Source of the DNA: Emmonsiellopsis sp. PD_33
Taxonomy: Eukaryota; Ascomycota; Eurotiomycetes; Onygenales; Ajellomycetaceae
DNA length: 64,000 nucleotides
Reading direction: 5' to 3'
Assembly (NCBI GenBank): GCA_032988165.1
Contig: JANTQF010000119.1
Coordinates: 38,462 to 102,461, forward strand
Shown: one piece after another, positions 1 through 10,486 of the stretch
Layout of the letters: each line of letters starts with the position of its first letter
How positions within the stretch are numbered: the first letter of the stretch is position 1
Program-made: the position numbers and the translations under genes
Notes under the pieces: generated by a model
Databases searched by the model: none
The model's input: only the letters and a program-made list of their open reading frames with translations
What the model was told of the DNA's origin: nothing

Positions 1-1291
1 CCACTCACAACATCGCCGCAGACCCGTCCAGCTTCCCTCTCTTGTAACCGTCGATCCCACTCGCCCTTCTCAATCCACCTCGTCCCTTCCTCCCGGCCCT
101 CTTCTTCACGTCGCATCTCCGCAACTAGTTCCCGGACGGACTTGAGCCGTCGGGACGCCGCGGAGGTCAACTGGCGGGATTCGTGGATTGTATCGTTGAG
201 GGCACGGAGGGCGTGTGTGAGGTCTGAAGTTTGGGAGAGGAGGGCTCGTAGAGAGAGGAGGGGGTCGGTGTTTGTTTGTTGAGGAGGGGATTGTTGATGT
301 TGCTGGGTTTGGTGGGAAAGAGAGGCTTGCGGGACGGGGAATGGGAGGTTTGGTAGCATATCGTCGATTAGGGGAATGAGGTCGTCTATGGCGTCCAAGG
401 AGAGGATGGGGAAGGGGGAGAAGAGGAGGGGGTGGGTGAGGGTTTGTAAGGTGCGGGTTTGGTGGGTTAGGTGGGAGGTGAGGGAAGCGTGGGCGGTGAT
501 TAATCTAGGGGAGTGGAGTGTTAGCATACGATGATGATGTATTGTAGCAGTATTAGACACGGCATGTCAACATACCGAGTAGCGCTATTTTCAATGCCGC
601 TCTGGCCGCCTAGATCCCGCAAGCTTTCAATAACACGGTCGACGATTTGTCCGGAAGGCCCGTTATCTCCCATGCCCCAGCGGACGAGATTCTCAAGGCC
701 CGCCATTCGAGCCTCCAGTCCTGGTGTAAGATCACCCGCCTCCTCAAAATCCGAGTCGTTGCCATAATCCGAGCCGTCATACATGGTCTCAATTCGACGA
801 TGCCGCTGCGTCCCTTTTGACCTTTGCTTTGGAAGTTGCAAGCTGTTGCGGCTGGAATTTGGACTTTGAGAATAGTCTCCGTCCGACTCGCTCCCAGCAT
901 TATGCGTAGACGCAGCAGACGCGTCCTCTTCCTCCCCATGAACTTCCATAAGTTCATTTCCGTCCTGGTATGCCGAAGCGTCCTCTTCACCCTCCCCCTC
1001 CTCGTCCCATGCATCTGCCAGCTCATCCGCCAAGTTTCCCAAACCTCCGCCTCCCGAGTCCCCCTGACCCGTGAATTCTCCGGAGAACCTCGTCGATCTA
1101 TCCATCCCTTCCGAGTGCTCTTGACGGGGGCTCATGGGTGAGAGGGGACCCGAATATCTGGGTGTCTGTGGAGATTGTAGCGGGCTATGGCCATAGCCAT
1201 TTGTAGCAAAGGAATCGGCTGTGGTGGAAATGCCTAGGTTTGACGGGTTACGTCGCCGTCGAGACGGTGTAATCGGAGAGGATGGTGACAT
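1..1291 (-). CDS. Unrecognised Ser/Pro-rich, acidic protein with coiled-coil C-terminal half (partial, runs off the window)
   Basis: Exon 1 is 576-1291 and exon 2 is <1-504, with an intron at 505-575 (donor GTATGT, branch GCTAAC, acceptor TAG). I chose the ATG at 1291 because the reading frame upstream of it has no other ATG. The first ~90 residues are rich in Ser, Pro and Arg (repeated SP sites, possible phosphorylation targets). An acidic stretch follows (~90-140). After the splice, Leu/Ala-rich helices suggest coiled coil, with a heptad-like run around LRALLSQTSDLTHALRAL and a charged segment near the window edge. I do not recognise the family. A scaffold or spindle/kinetochore-type role would be guesswork. 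The C-terminus lies beyond base 1. Confidence 0.75.
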
Positions 1292-2003
1292 TTTGTCCGA
1301 GGGTATGATGGGCGTGCGAGACACAAGGTAGCCGAGATGGTCGACACGGTGCAAGTCGCAAGCATGCAGACGTACGAGAAATATAAACAGCAGATCTCAC
1401 ATAAAGGAAACCGGGCCCTTTCTTTCTCTCCCGGGTCTTTGTCCACGCACGTCTGGCACGTTCCCCGTCTGTTCGGGCGAACAGGGCGTGACTCGGAATT
1501 AAAGGCGAGGGTTGGCTGTCAGCAATTGCTGCCAGCGCATTGACAGCAGAGACCGCTCCACGAAGACAGGCAAATCAGCGCGAGCGTCGAGCAGAGGCTG
1601 TGTATCCAAAACAGCGCGGACTGTGCCACATAGAATGCGCCGAGCGGAAGAGAGATGTTGGAGTCTGTATAGACCTCGCTGGCGGTGATTATTGTCGTTT
1701 TGCCGAGTCCGGACTAGCCAGGTCCCGTGACTGCCTTCGCATTCCACGCCGACGACATGAAGACGGAGAGATATTCACACACTTCACCACGTTGGTTATA
1801 GGACAAAGGACGAGACGGGAGACACCGTGTTGACCTACCGCGGTGGTTGTTAGAACCCAATAGCTCTCGTTGGCTGAACCATCTCCAGACAAACCGCCCA
1901 CATCACCCCGCTTCGACAGGATACACTGTTTGATATCAGTCGGCCATACTGCAATTCGCAAAGCTCCGCTCTCATAACCCTACGAGAGGAACCCCGATCA
2001 GCC
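1292..2003. other. Intergenic, divergent promoter region
   Basis: 712 bp between two divergent start codons. It must carry both promoters and 5' leaders. Small open frames occur here but none has a recognisable product or coherent splice structure. Confidence 0.7.
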
Positions 2004-2767
2004 ATGGCTACTATCCGGCGCATGACGCCCACCGATCTCCTCTCCCTAAACCTCACCAACCTTGATGCGCTCACCGAAAATTACGACCTGAACTTCTACC
2101 TCAACTATCTCATGAAATGGCCGTCCCTCTTCAATGTGGTGGAAGACCGGGACGGCCAGATAATAGGTTATAGTACGTTCGAATCTAAATAACCCACCGC
2201 AGAGGACCCGGCTAATTTCTTCATTCCATCTGAATAGTAATGGGCAAGCTCGAGTCCCAACATCCCTCGATGCGGCATTCGGAACACTACACGCCCTGGC
2301 ACGGCCACATAACGGTGTTAACGATAGCACCCGCCTGGCGGAGATTAGGCCATGCGCGCCGGCTAACGGAGAGTCTGGAGCGGGCGTCAGATATAAATGA
2401 TGCGTGGTTTGTGGATTTATATGTTCGAGCGGGCAATGCAATAGCGGTCGGGATGTATAAGGGGATGGGGTATGTTGAATTTTTCCTCCCCTCTGTGTCA
2501 CTTGGCTGGCTGAAATCGGCCATGCTTCCCACCCCACTGATAAACGAACCTCTAAGCTACAAATCATGGCTGACACTCCCCTTTCTCCGGTTTAGATACT
2601 CCGTGTTTAGACGAGTAGTCAACTACTACAGTGACGATCCGACGGGCCAATCGGAAGAAGGAGAAGATGCATTTGACATGCGAAAACCACTCAGTCGAGA
2701 TAAAGATCTCAAACATTCCCGTGAAAACGGAGAAAACTTTTTAGTGAACCCGGAGGATGTATATTAG
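2004..2767 (+). CDS. NAT3: N-terminal acetyltransferase NatB catalytic subunit (Naa20/Nat3)
   Basis: Exons 2004-2172, 2238-2469 and 2596-2767 give 190 aa. This is a GNAT-fold enzyme that acetylates the N-terminal Met of nascent proteins starting Met-Asp/Glu/Asn/Gln at the ribosome. Visible hallmarks are the start MATIRRMTPTDLL, the NLDxLTENY(D)xxFYLxYLxxWP segment, GYIMGK across intron 1, the acetyl-CoA loop RRLGHA in the Rx2Gx(A) position, and KGMGYSVFRRVVNYYS spanning intron 2. The length fits the family (about 180-195 aa). Intron 2 (2470-2595) is 126 nt, a multiple of three and free of stop codons, so an unspliced message would still be open. I spliced it because the conserved GMGY-S-V-F-R-R motif only forms after removal. 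Confidence 0.95.
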
Positions 2768-3467
2768 AATAGAAAGAGCTATGGTTCCATAGTTGAATCC
2801 GGGCTTGAACTATATACCTATATCCAATGGAGGAACGAGATGTACGAGTATTTATCCAGCTCGCCTAAGTTTATGTTTCACAACCACCTTGTCGGGCCTT
2901 ACGACATGTAGAGAAGGTCTTGCCCGTCTGAACTTGATACTCGGTGCCCGAATCCTCCGCTGGTCCCTCCCTACCGTCTCCCGGTTTGTCGTATTCTGAC
3001 GCAATGGAGCTATCTCGGAGCCTTGCCGAGTCCCCCCCCCCCAACCCTCTCACATGTCAGAAAGGAGACTTTATTGGGCCGTTCTAGGTCGGGACACTCT
3101 CATAGAAGTCTAATCGTTTATCTAGAGGGTGGAGTTGGTTTTCTGCATGTATATCCTCATCCCCCTTCCCCATGCGACATGAAGATATTTACTCTATTTA
3201 CAGGATGAGTGATATCGACACTCAGGCGGGGACATGGCCTAGACCCATCAAAAAAGAAAGAAAACACGCAACCAAGCGAAGAAACATATCCATCCTCTCA
3301 AAGAGTAATGCTAAGTCATGTTTATGCATCAATATCCCAGATACTGCCCCCACGCTTATAGAAATGCCCATTTTCCATGGCTGCAAAGGGGAAACGAACC
3401 ATGATAATCAGAACCCCCCTCATGAACGTGTCTAGTAATAAAGCAATACAGAAACCTGAATCCCTAA
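2768..3467. other. Intergenic between convergent genes
   Basis: 700 bp holding the 3' ends of the NatB gene and the MFS gene. It includes a C homopolymer near 3031-3042. No coding signal recognised. Confidence 0.6.
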
Positions 3468-4842
3468 TCAAGCACGAACAAATAGTTTCGGTCCGGTAAT
3501 CAAAAGCCTCGCCACGATCATAATCATAGCAGAAAGAACTAGACAGACACCCACCAACGCTGAAACGCCCACATAACCCCCCGTCCTATCAATAATCGCA
3601 CCCCCAATTGGCGTCCCAATCAACGAACCAGCTCCACATAGCACAAACGACATCCCCAACCTCGTCCCAAAATCTCTCAGATCCGGCGTGATGCTCATAA
3701 ACACCACGGGGGCGACAGCCACGAACCCAGCCGCGGCAAACCCATACAACACCACCACCACAATCACGCCAGCCGTGGAATGGACACCCGACCAAGCAAA
3801 GGCGAAAATGCCAGATGCGAGGGTCATGGGGATAACGACATTCAGGGGCCCGATGAAGTCAGCGATGTAGTTTGGCAGCACGCGGCCAAAGGTGGAGCTG
3901 GCATTGAGGATGGCGACGAGGTAGAAGGCGAGGTGTTCAGTCATGATTTTCTTCTCGATGGCGAAGGGCTGGATGTACACGATGACATTGTACAGGCCTA
4001 TAAAGCCGATGAACTGCGCGATGCAGAGGAGGCTATAGACCGGCTCTTTAAACGCTGATAGCTGCACTAGCGCCCGTTTCTCCTGTGGCTTGAAGCGGAC
4101 GCGCAGCAGACATACGGACAGCAGCCCCGTCGCGCAGGCCGTGAAGGCCAGCACGCGAGTCGCCCATGCAAAGCCGAGCTTTAGCTGCACCTGGCGGAAC
4201 ATGATAGGGTAGATGAGGCCGCCGATGCCCGAGCCCGTGGCTGCGATTCCGTTTGCCAGTGCTCTGCGGCGCTTGAAGTACTGGGGGAGGATGGCGATGG
4301 AGGGGATGAAGACGGCGCCGCAGCCCAGGCCGACGCAGAAGGCTTGCGAAAGGATGATTTGCCATAGCTTCGTGGATATGCTGGCCATCATTAGGCCGAA
4401 GGAGTATAAGAGCCAGCCGAAGATTAGCATATGACGCGCGTAGCCGGCGTCAAACAGGGGCCCGGTAATGGCGCCTATGAGGAGGAGGAGGAAAGATTGG
4501 ATCGAGCCCACCCATGATATTGTCGAAGGAGACTCGCCGGCGAGTAGATGCTGCTCGTAATAGGTTTGGAAAACACCAAAGGCGGTTACGATGCCCCTGT
4601 ATATGTTGTTAGAATGGGTTTACGGGAGCTGGGCAAGAACAGCATTACCAGGTGTTTATGAATATGAAGAACGATCCAAAAACTTGCAACCAGGCTCTGA
4701 GTCCATGGTCGTAGGTCAATTCGTCGTTATCGTACGACGCCACATTATTCTTCACCTGCTTCTCCTCGTTGTTGACGGCTGACGAGGACGAGCAGGTCGA
4801 CGCTGAAACGGGGGCAATTTTGTCATCTAGTAGTTCTCCCAT
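3468..4842 (-). CDS. MFS transporter, monocarboxylate-permease (MCT)-like
   Basis: Exons 4649-4842 and 3468-4596 give 440 aa. The intron at 4597-4648 (52 nt) has branch CTAAC. The start is the ATG at 4842 (MGELLDDK); the frame upstream has no other ATG. An N-terminal cytosolic tail (~50 aa, with the negatively charged DNDELTYDHG) precedes TM1. The junction NTWGIVTAFGVFQTYYEQ across the intron is typical of fungal MCT-like carriers, as is YFKRRRALANGIAATGSGIGG in the TM4-5 region. A long central loop follows CLLRVRFKP, then a second six-helix half. About 12 hydrophobic segments are seen. The substrate cannot be inferred; relatives carry monocarboxylates, riboflavin or unknown substrates. Confidence 0.9.
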
Positions 4843-5806
4843 AGCCAGCGGTCGAGCCGAGCACAAACCTCGGGATTGAGAATATCAGGACACCAACAAT
4901 TCAAGTTAGGAAGAGGCAACAGAGAAATTATGCCCCGAGAAAAACAAATAGCAAAATATGAATATGTCTAGAACGGCGATCCTCCGCTGCAGCCAGCAAA
5001 TAGACAAGGAGATATCAGGGCAGCATTGGCCTGATATATAGTATCGGCACTTAAGCCTTTCCAGGTGGAACTGCATTCCGCAGTGTTAGTCATGTTTGCC
5101 TGAGTTATATAATTTTAGCGCTGGAGAACAAACATATGGCGTCCATTGCTGCGGGGTTTGGTCAAGGGAGCTAAGAAAGCGGAATGGGACTTGAGGGTTT
5201 CCCTTAGCCGAATTGGTGACAGGGCTAGGAGATCGCCGGAGGATCAATACGGGACTGCTGATAACAATAGCATCAGCATGCGGGTTGTCTCTTTGTGATG
5301 GTGGTTTTTCGTTGGATTTGAACAGGGTGAAGAACAGAAGTCAAGTTAGGGTTAGGGCTAACTTGTCTCGCGGCTCGGCCCGGGGAGGATATGGCAGAAC
5401 AGCGACCACTGGGAGGAATGTAAGGTTATGGAGGCTCTAGAAAGCAACACGGACCGTATTGATATTAGATAAAATTCATTCGTGACTTCGACAATGGGAA
5501 GACAATCGATTCACTCGTAACTAAACACCCAACATAAGCAGGGAAACCACTTGGTCGATCTATGGAAAATAACTCTATTCAAATAAGACGAGCTAATCAA
5601 ATCATCCAGCTGCTCATCATTAAACTTTTTTCACCGACATTTCTTCCCGCCGCTTTGAACGGTTTATAAGAGGGCACCCTGAATACCCAAAGCGAAACAC
5701 CTTTAACTCCACGCGCTATGCGAAAATCATCATGGTATTAAACAAAGAACCAACACACACTGACAGATTTAATAATAGAAATGGAAATGGAAAGCGGGTT
5801 GTCGGA
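4843..5806. other. Intergenic with telomere-like hairpin
   Basis: 964 bp between the MFS start codon and the rpb6 stop codon. It contains a (TTAGGG)2 hairpin at 5342-5365 (separate entry). No convincing gene is present. Confidence 0.6.
5342..5365. repeat. Interstitial telomere-type repeat in an 8-bp-arm inverted repeat
   Basis: Arms CAAGTTAG (5342-5349) and CTAACTTG (5358-5365) are perfect reverse complements around the loop GGTTAGGG. Two tandem TTAGGG units occupy 5346-5357. TTAGGG is the telomere unit of filamentous fungi; such short internal copies can serve as binding sites for Myb/TRF-like factors. It lies about 500 bp upstream of the MFS start codon. Confidence 0.7.
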
Positions 5807-6530
5807 TCACAGCAGCTCCTCGCACGTCCAGTCCTCATACCTATACGCTGTTAGATGATGGCGATGTTTGCGACACCAACGAAGAACTTACCATCCGTCT
5901 GGAAGATATCGTCGCACAATCAATGGGATCTTTTTCTGCGCAAGCTCCTTCAGCGCAATCTGCAGAGGGTCTGTTTCTCCCTCGAGATCAACCAGGATTG
6001 GCGCATTCATACTAATACCGGTGTTAGCAACAGTTTCTCCCCCCTAATCAACATCCGCTGCTGAAATCCGCAAAGCTAACCTAATCTGCAGCGCCCTCGT
6101 GCCCAATACACGTGCCCGTTCGTACTTGGTCATATAAGGGGTCGTGGTGCGCTGGTCGTTTGGCACCTTCTTCTCACGCTGTTGCAGCATGACTTTGTTT
6201 TTGGATGCGCCGGCATTTGGATCGCCCGAGACAACATTTTCTTCGCCGTTCGGGACAGTTTGGCCTTCTCCGTTTACTATGGCGTATCCGTTTTCTCCCT
6301 GTTCCTCTAACTGCTCGTGTTCGACGAAGTCCTCAGGCTCGTTGTCGATGTAGTCGTACTCTGGTGGCTCGTAGTCCAATCTATATCAAGCTAAGTGTTA
6401 ATTGCAAGCTCGAAAGCGACACAACGGCCTGTAAGGCAGCTTGCCAGGCGTTGCATGGTCAAACATCGCATTGGGGTACTGACCCAGCATCATCATGGTC
6501 GTCATGGTCGCCTCCGCCGTAGTCTGACAT
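5807..6530 (-). CDS. RPB6: RNA polymerases I, II and III common subunit Rpb6 (ABC23)
   Basis: Exons 6484-6530, 6081-6380, 5892-6011 and 5807-5840 give 166 aa. Rpb6 is a small core subunit shared by all three nuclear RNA polymerases and helps hold the clamp. The acidic N-terminus (MSDYGGGDHDDHDD, then DYEPPEYDYIDNEPEDF) is followed by the highly conserved [27 protein letters not shown]-type core. Here the core reads [18 protein letters not shown]. The C-terminus contains NAPILVDLEGETDPLQIA and KKIPLIVRRYLPDGWYEDW, ending EELL. Introns are 6381-6483 (donor GTCAGT, the only one that keeps frame), 6012-6080 and 5841-5891. It shares a short promoter with TFIIIA. Confidence 0.97.
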
Positions 6531-6889
6531 GGTGATTGGGAAAGAAAGCGTTTGCTAGACAAAAATGATATTCAAAACGAGACGGGGCGCAAAACGACAG
6601 TATTACCGCGGCAGGCTGCGTGCTGGGCGGAGATATCGCGAAGTGTTCTTCTCTTCCAGCTGTCGATGCGGTTCGGGGCGACGAAAAAGTTCAAATCTTG
6701 GCGCAAGCTCGCTTGGCGCGCTAAATGTAGCCGCGCGCCAGATTTGCCAAGACTTGTGCCCTAACTCCAACAATTCTTCAACCTTGACGACATTGCTGGA
6801 CACCAGACAATTGTTTGCGGACGGGGACGCCAATCTCCATGGCCACCTTTTAGTGTCGAGCTGGCCTTGGAGACGCAAGGTAATCAGCC
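6531..6889. promoter_or_regulatory. Bidirectional promoter of rpb6 and TFIIIA genes
   Basis: 359 bp separate the two divergent start codons. Both genes serve RNA polymerase function, so co-expression from this segment is plausible. No specific factor site could be assigned by eye. Confidence 0.6.
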
Positions 6890-8684
6890 ATGGCCCACAA
6901 AAGAAAGGCTGCGGCCGATGCCCAGCGACACTCAAAACGGCTGCACAAATCGGACTCTGGTAAGCTATGCACCTACGTCAACATGAAAAATATCCACAGC
7001 TCAATGTCCTAACAACCCCATAGATAATATCGATAATGGCCACCTATCCGACTCTGAATCTCTCTCCTCCTACTGTTTGAGTCAGGACGACCAACAGGAA
7101 ACCCCCGTCACGCCCTTCTCGCCCGCCTCCTCCAAATACCCATCAGACCGCAAAACCCACCTCTGTCCCTACGAGGGATGCTTAAAAGCATTCAACCGGC
7201 CAGCGCGGCTGGCAGAGCATCTACGATCACACACCAACGAGCGAATATTCAGCTGCACGCACGAGGACTGCGATAAAACCTTCCTCCGCGCCTCGCATCT
7301 CAACCACCATGTCAAGAGCGCCCACACCACGATTCGAGACTATGTCTGCGACAGGGAAGGATGCGGCAAGACATTCGTCACCGGGTCACGGTTACGGAGA
7401 CACCTAGCCGCCCACGAAGGAAGAGACAAGTACAGATGCACGGAATACCCGCCCTGCAACGAGACCTTCCGCAAGCACTCGACGCTCCAAAAACACATCA
7501 TGACCGCCCATCTGAACCAAAAGCCGTTTCCCTGCCCACACACCGACCCCGTCACGGGCCAGCAATGCACACAAGCCTTCGACACCGCCGGCCATCTCCG
7601 CGCTCACGAGGGCAGGCTGCACGGCGGCGCGCGCTTCGCTTGCACCGAATGCACCCCTCCCCATAACAACACCGATACCCCAGCGCCCGCGCCAGCCGTC
7701 TTCCCCACCTACGCCCTCCTCCAAGCGCACATGAAATCCATCCACCCGCCCACCTGCGCCCAATGCCACCAGATCTGCAGCACCAGCCGCGAACTCCGAC
7801 GCCACCTAGAAATCACCCACGGCACCGTCCCCATCGAAGAGCGCAAGGTGCACCCATGCCACTACCCGCACTGCAACCGCCACTTCACGAAGCGCGGCAA
7901 CCTAAACGTGCACATCAAGACGGTGCACGAGGGCGAGAAGCGGTTCGTGTGCGGGGAGACGGACCTCTCCGGCTCCAAGAAGGTCGAAGGCTGGGACATG
8001 ATCAAGCACGAGAACGGCACCGGCACCGGCACCGGCGGCTGCGGCAAGCGATACGGCAGCAAGCTCGCGCTGGAAGAGCACGTGCGCACCGCGCACTTGG
8101 GTCTGCAAAATGCAAAAGCGGAACGAAGGGCGCTGCTGCGCTCCACCACACAATCCACACAATCCACCACACAATCCAATCTTAAACCCGACCCCACCTC
8201 CTCCTCCTCCCTCACCCTCCTCACAGGCGCCGGCTACGCCGAAGAATCCGGCCGGCACATCCCCTGCCTGCTCGAGTCGTGCGCGCACCGCTTCCACCGC
8301 GACTACGACCTGTGGCTGCACATGGCGGGCAAGCAGGGGCACGGGCACGGGCTGGAGGAGAACGATGTGCAGATTTTGTTCATGCAGCGGGCGATGCAGG
8401 GGGGGGAGGGGAGTTTTGAGGTGGATTTTGGGGCGTTTGGGTATCCGTATGGATATGGATATGAAGGGGAGATGCAGATGGAGATGGGGGGGTTATATGG
8501 CAATGGCGACGGGCAGCTGTTAGGCCTGGGTGGTGGGGATGGTAATGATAATGTTAATAATGATGATGATGATGATGATGATGGTAATGAGCTTGCGATG
8601 GCGGAGTATATAGACCCCGACGCTACATGTGGAGAGGCGGATATGGCGTTGATTGATCCCGGGCTGGCGTTTGCGGAGGGGTAG
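6890..8684 (+). CDS. PZF1: Transcription factor IIIA-type C2H2 zinc-finger protein (5S rRNA gene factor)
   Basis: Exons 6890-6959 and 7024-8684 give 576 aa. The first exon starts MAHKRKAAADAQRHSKR (basic), and the intron 6960-7023 carries CTAAC and TAG. Ten C2H2-like fingers can be counted from about residue 48: CPYEGC, CTHEDC, CDREGC, CTEYPPC, a long-loop CPHTDPVTGQQC, a split CTEC finger, CAQC, CHYPHC, a finger interrupted by a Gly/Thr insert (GTGTGTGG), and CLLESC near residue 445. Most carry Hx3-5H. TFIIIA proteins bind the internal control region of 5S rRNA genes and 5S rRNA, with nine fingers and an insert before the last, which fits this layout. The C-terminus has Tyr/Gly-rich and poly-Asp tracts encoded by GAT repeats (8562-8582). 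Confidence 0.88.
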
Positions 8685-8890
8685 TTTTTAAAACTAAAAG
8701 ACCACCCACTCCTTGGGAGTGGGAGAGAGGATGAGGGATGGTCAGTTATCTACTCGTCCCATTTTCTTAATTTTTTTACGGGTATCAAAATTTTGCTCGC
8801 TCGCTTGCTTGGTATTTATATTATACCGACAAAACGAAAAAAAACCCCACGGAATCAAAAAGTAGTCAGTCAGTCACTCCTACATATCCC

Positions 8891-8930
8891 ATGACATGAC
8901 ATGACATGATATGACATGACATGACATGAA
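8891..8930. repeat. (ATGAC)8 imperfect pentanucleotide array
   Basis: Eight consecutive pentamers, six exact ATGAC plus one ATGAT and one terminal ATGAA. Confidence 0.9.
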
Positions 8931-9092
8931 AATAGCTGCAATGGATGCTGCCTGCCTATCTATCTATCTACCTACATATCCAACTAACTACATGTACCTA
9001 CTTGAACTTCCACATTGCCATTGTGCTTCATTGACTACATCCACCCAGCAAAAAACCCAATCCCATCCGTTCTTCTAGAAATGTGGTTAATT

Positions 9093-9128
9093 TTCTTCTT
9101 CTTCTTCTTCTTCTTCTTCTTCTTCTTC
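9093..9128. repeat. (TTC)12 microsatellite
   Basis: Twelve uninterrupted TTC units in noncoding sequence downstream of the TFIIIA gene. Confidence 0.9.
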
Positions 9129-9354
9129 CAATCCCTCGCCACACTTTAGGCCAGAAGGTGGAGAGGAAACAAAAAAGAAGGAATAGATAGAATAGAGAGT
9201 AGAGATAGATCTACCCTGAATATAGAGATTAAGATACTTAAGTAGGTTATTTAAAAACCCTTCCTTGGGATTATAGAGATAAAGTAATGGATATAATTTG
9301 TTTTTTTTAAAAAAAAAAAAATCTTATTCTCTTTAACTAAGCAGGGGGATGTTG

Positions 9355-9370
9355 TTCATTCATTCATTCA
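9355..9370. repeat. (TTCA)4 microsatellite
   Basis: Four perfect units. Confidence 0.85.
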
Positions 9371-9828
9371 TTGAATACATAAAGTAAAAAAGGGGGGGTA
9401 TAACTATGCATCCATGCCATGCCATGCATGCCAGGATGTGTCCATTTCAAAGAAAAAACCTAATAAAATCAATCCACAACCCGCAAAAGAGAAAAGAAAG
9501 AAAAAAATCCTAATCCCAAATACCTAGCTAGTAAACATCCCTTGATCCCATTCATTATCCCAGTTAAATCATCACATCATGTCATTGCCAAACTAAACTA
9601 AACTCCAGTCTTCAATTTCTTTTCCTTTTTTTTAAAAAAAATCCGGGTATTCCTGGGGGTTGTGCGTCCGTGCTAAAGGCCAATTGCTTTCAGTTTAATG
9701 GGGGTATATCAGATTCCGGATTCTGGATTCTCGGTCCGTTCCTTTCCTTTTCTATGTGGATGTGGATGTGGATGCGGCTTGGTGTGTTCCAAATATAATC
9801 AAAGGTCCTATCCTCTGCCTAGCTAGCT

Positions 9829-9844
9829 GGCTGGCTGGCTGGCT
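9829..9844. repeat. (GGCT)4 microsatellite
   Basis: Four perfect units preceded by AGCTAGCT. Confidence 0.85.
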
Positions 9845-10098
9845 GCCTGTGAAAGTCCGGTTTCTAGCATAGATCCTGGTTGTGTATCCTCTGGGTATCT
9901 CAAGCAGATCAAAAAAAAGAAAAAAAAAGTCCCAGAACGCAAAAGAAGAAAATAGCAAAACAAACCCACCCAGAGAGGATGAGAAAAGGGGAAGAAGAAA
10001 AGAGACAGCAAGAAGAAAGAAAAAGAAAGAAAAACCAAAGCACACCCCCTGCCTGCCCTGGCCATAGAATGCATAAGTGTTTGCTTATGCATGCATTT

Positions 10099-10125
10099 AG
10101 TCAGTCAGTCAGTCAGTCAGTCAGT
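10099..10125. repeat. (AGTC)6 microsatellite
   Basis: Six perfect AGTC units plus AGT. A shorter AGTC run recurs near 10444-10458. Confidence 0.9.
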
Positions 10126-10213
10126 AGATAAGGATGGCTAGATGGCTGTCTTTCTTTCCAAGGATCTTTTCTTCTCGTATCAGAGTTTCCTTCATGAACC
10201 GGCTGGGTATGCA

Positions 10214-10236
10214 TCCGTCCGTCCGTCCGTCCGTCC
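10214..10236. repeat. (TCCG)5 microsatellite
   Basis: Five perfect units plus TCC. Confidence 0.9.
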
Positions 10237-10486
10237 TAGAAATGAGGTAGATAGGTCCAAACTTGAAGACAAAAACAAACATCCATCCAGGGGAAAGTTT
10301 CCGTTTCCAGACTAACTTGGCTCAATCACGTCCTCGACCAAGGTAACAGGATGAGAAAAGTTAGTACGGGTAAGAAAGAGTAAGGAATTGGTCATTCAGA
10401 AGGTGCTCCAGATGTGCGCTTCCTACATAGCATAAGTAAATAAAGTCAGTCAGTCAGTTCGTTTCCACCCCCAGCAACAACGTAAA

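Larger units (their letters stand above)
8685..10486. other. 1.8-kb intergenic region rich in simple repeats
   Basis: No gene is recognisable. The region holds many short tandem arrays of different units: ATGAC, TATC, TTC, TTCA, CATGC, GGCT, AGTC, TCCG, AGTC again and GGGT. It also has several A/T homopolymers. The AG-rich open frames around 9750-10130 are compositional artefacts. It contains the 3' regions of the TFIIIA gene and of the gene at 10487-12682. Confidence 0.7.

Noticed and set aside
5346..5357. Chromosome end or telomere relic
   Set aside because: Only two TTAGGG units, flanked on both sides by ordinary genes.
5213..5440. 75-codon plus-strand frame
   Set aside because: It covers the telomere-like hairpin and shows no protein-like features or conserved start context.
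7361..8523. Several Pro/Arg/Gly-rich frames on both strands
   Set aside because: They overlap the zinc-finger gene, whose ten fingers settle the true frame.
9752..10131. Overlapping frames with Phe/Leu or Lys/Glu runs
   Set aside because: They come from A/G-rich low-complexity DNA with no splice or codon signal.
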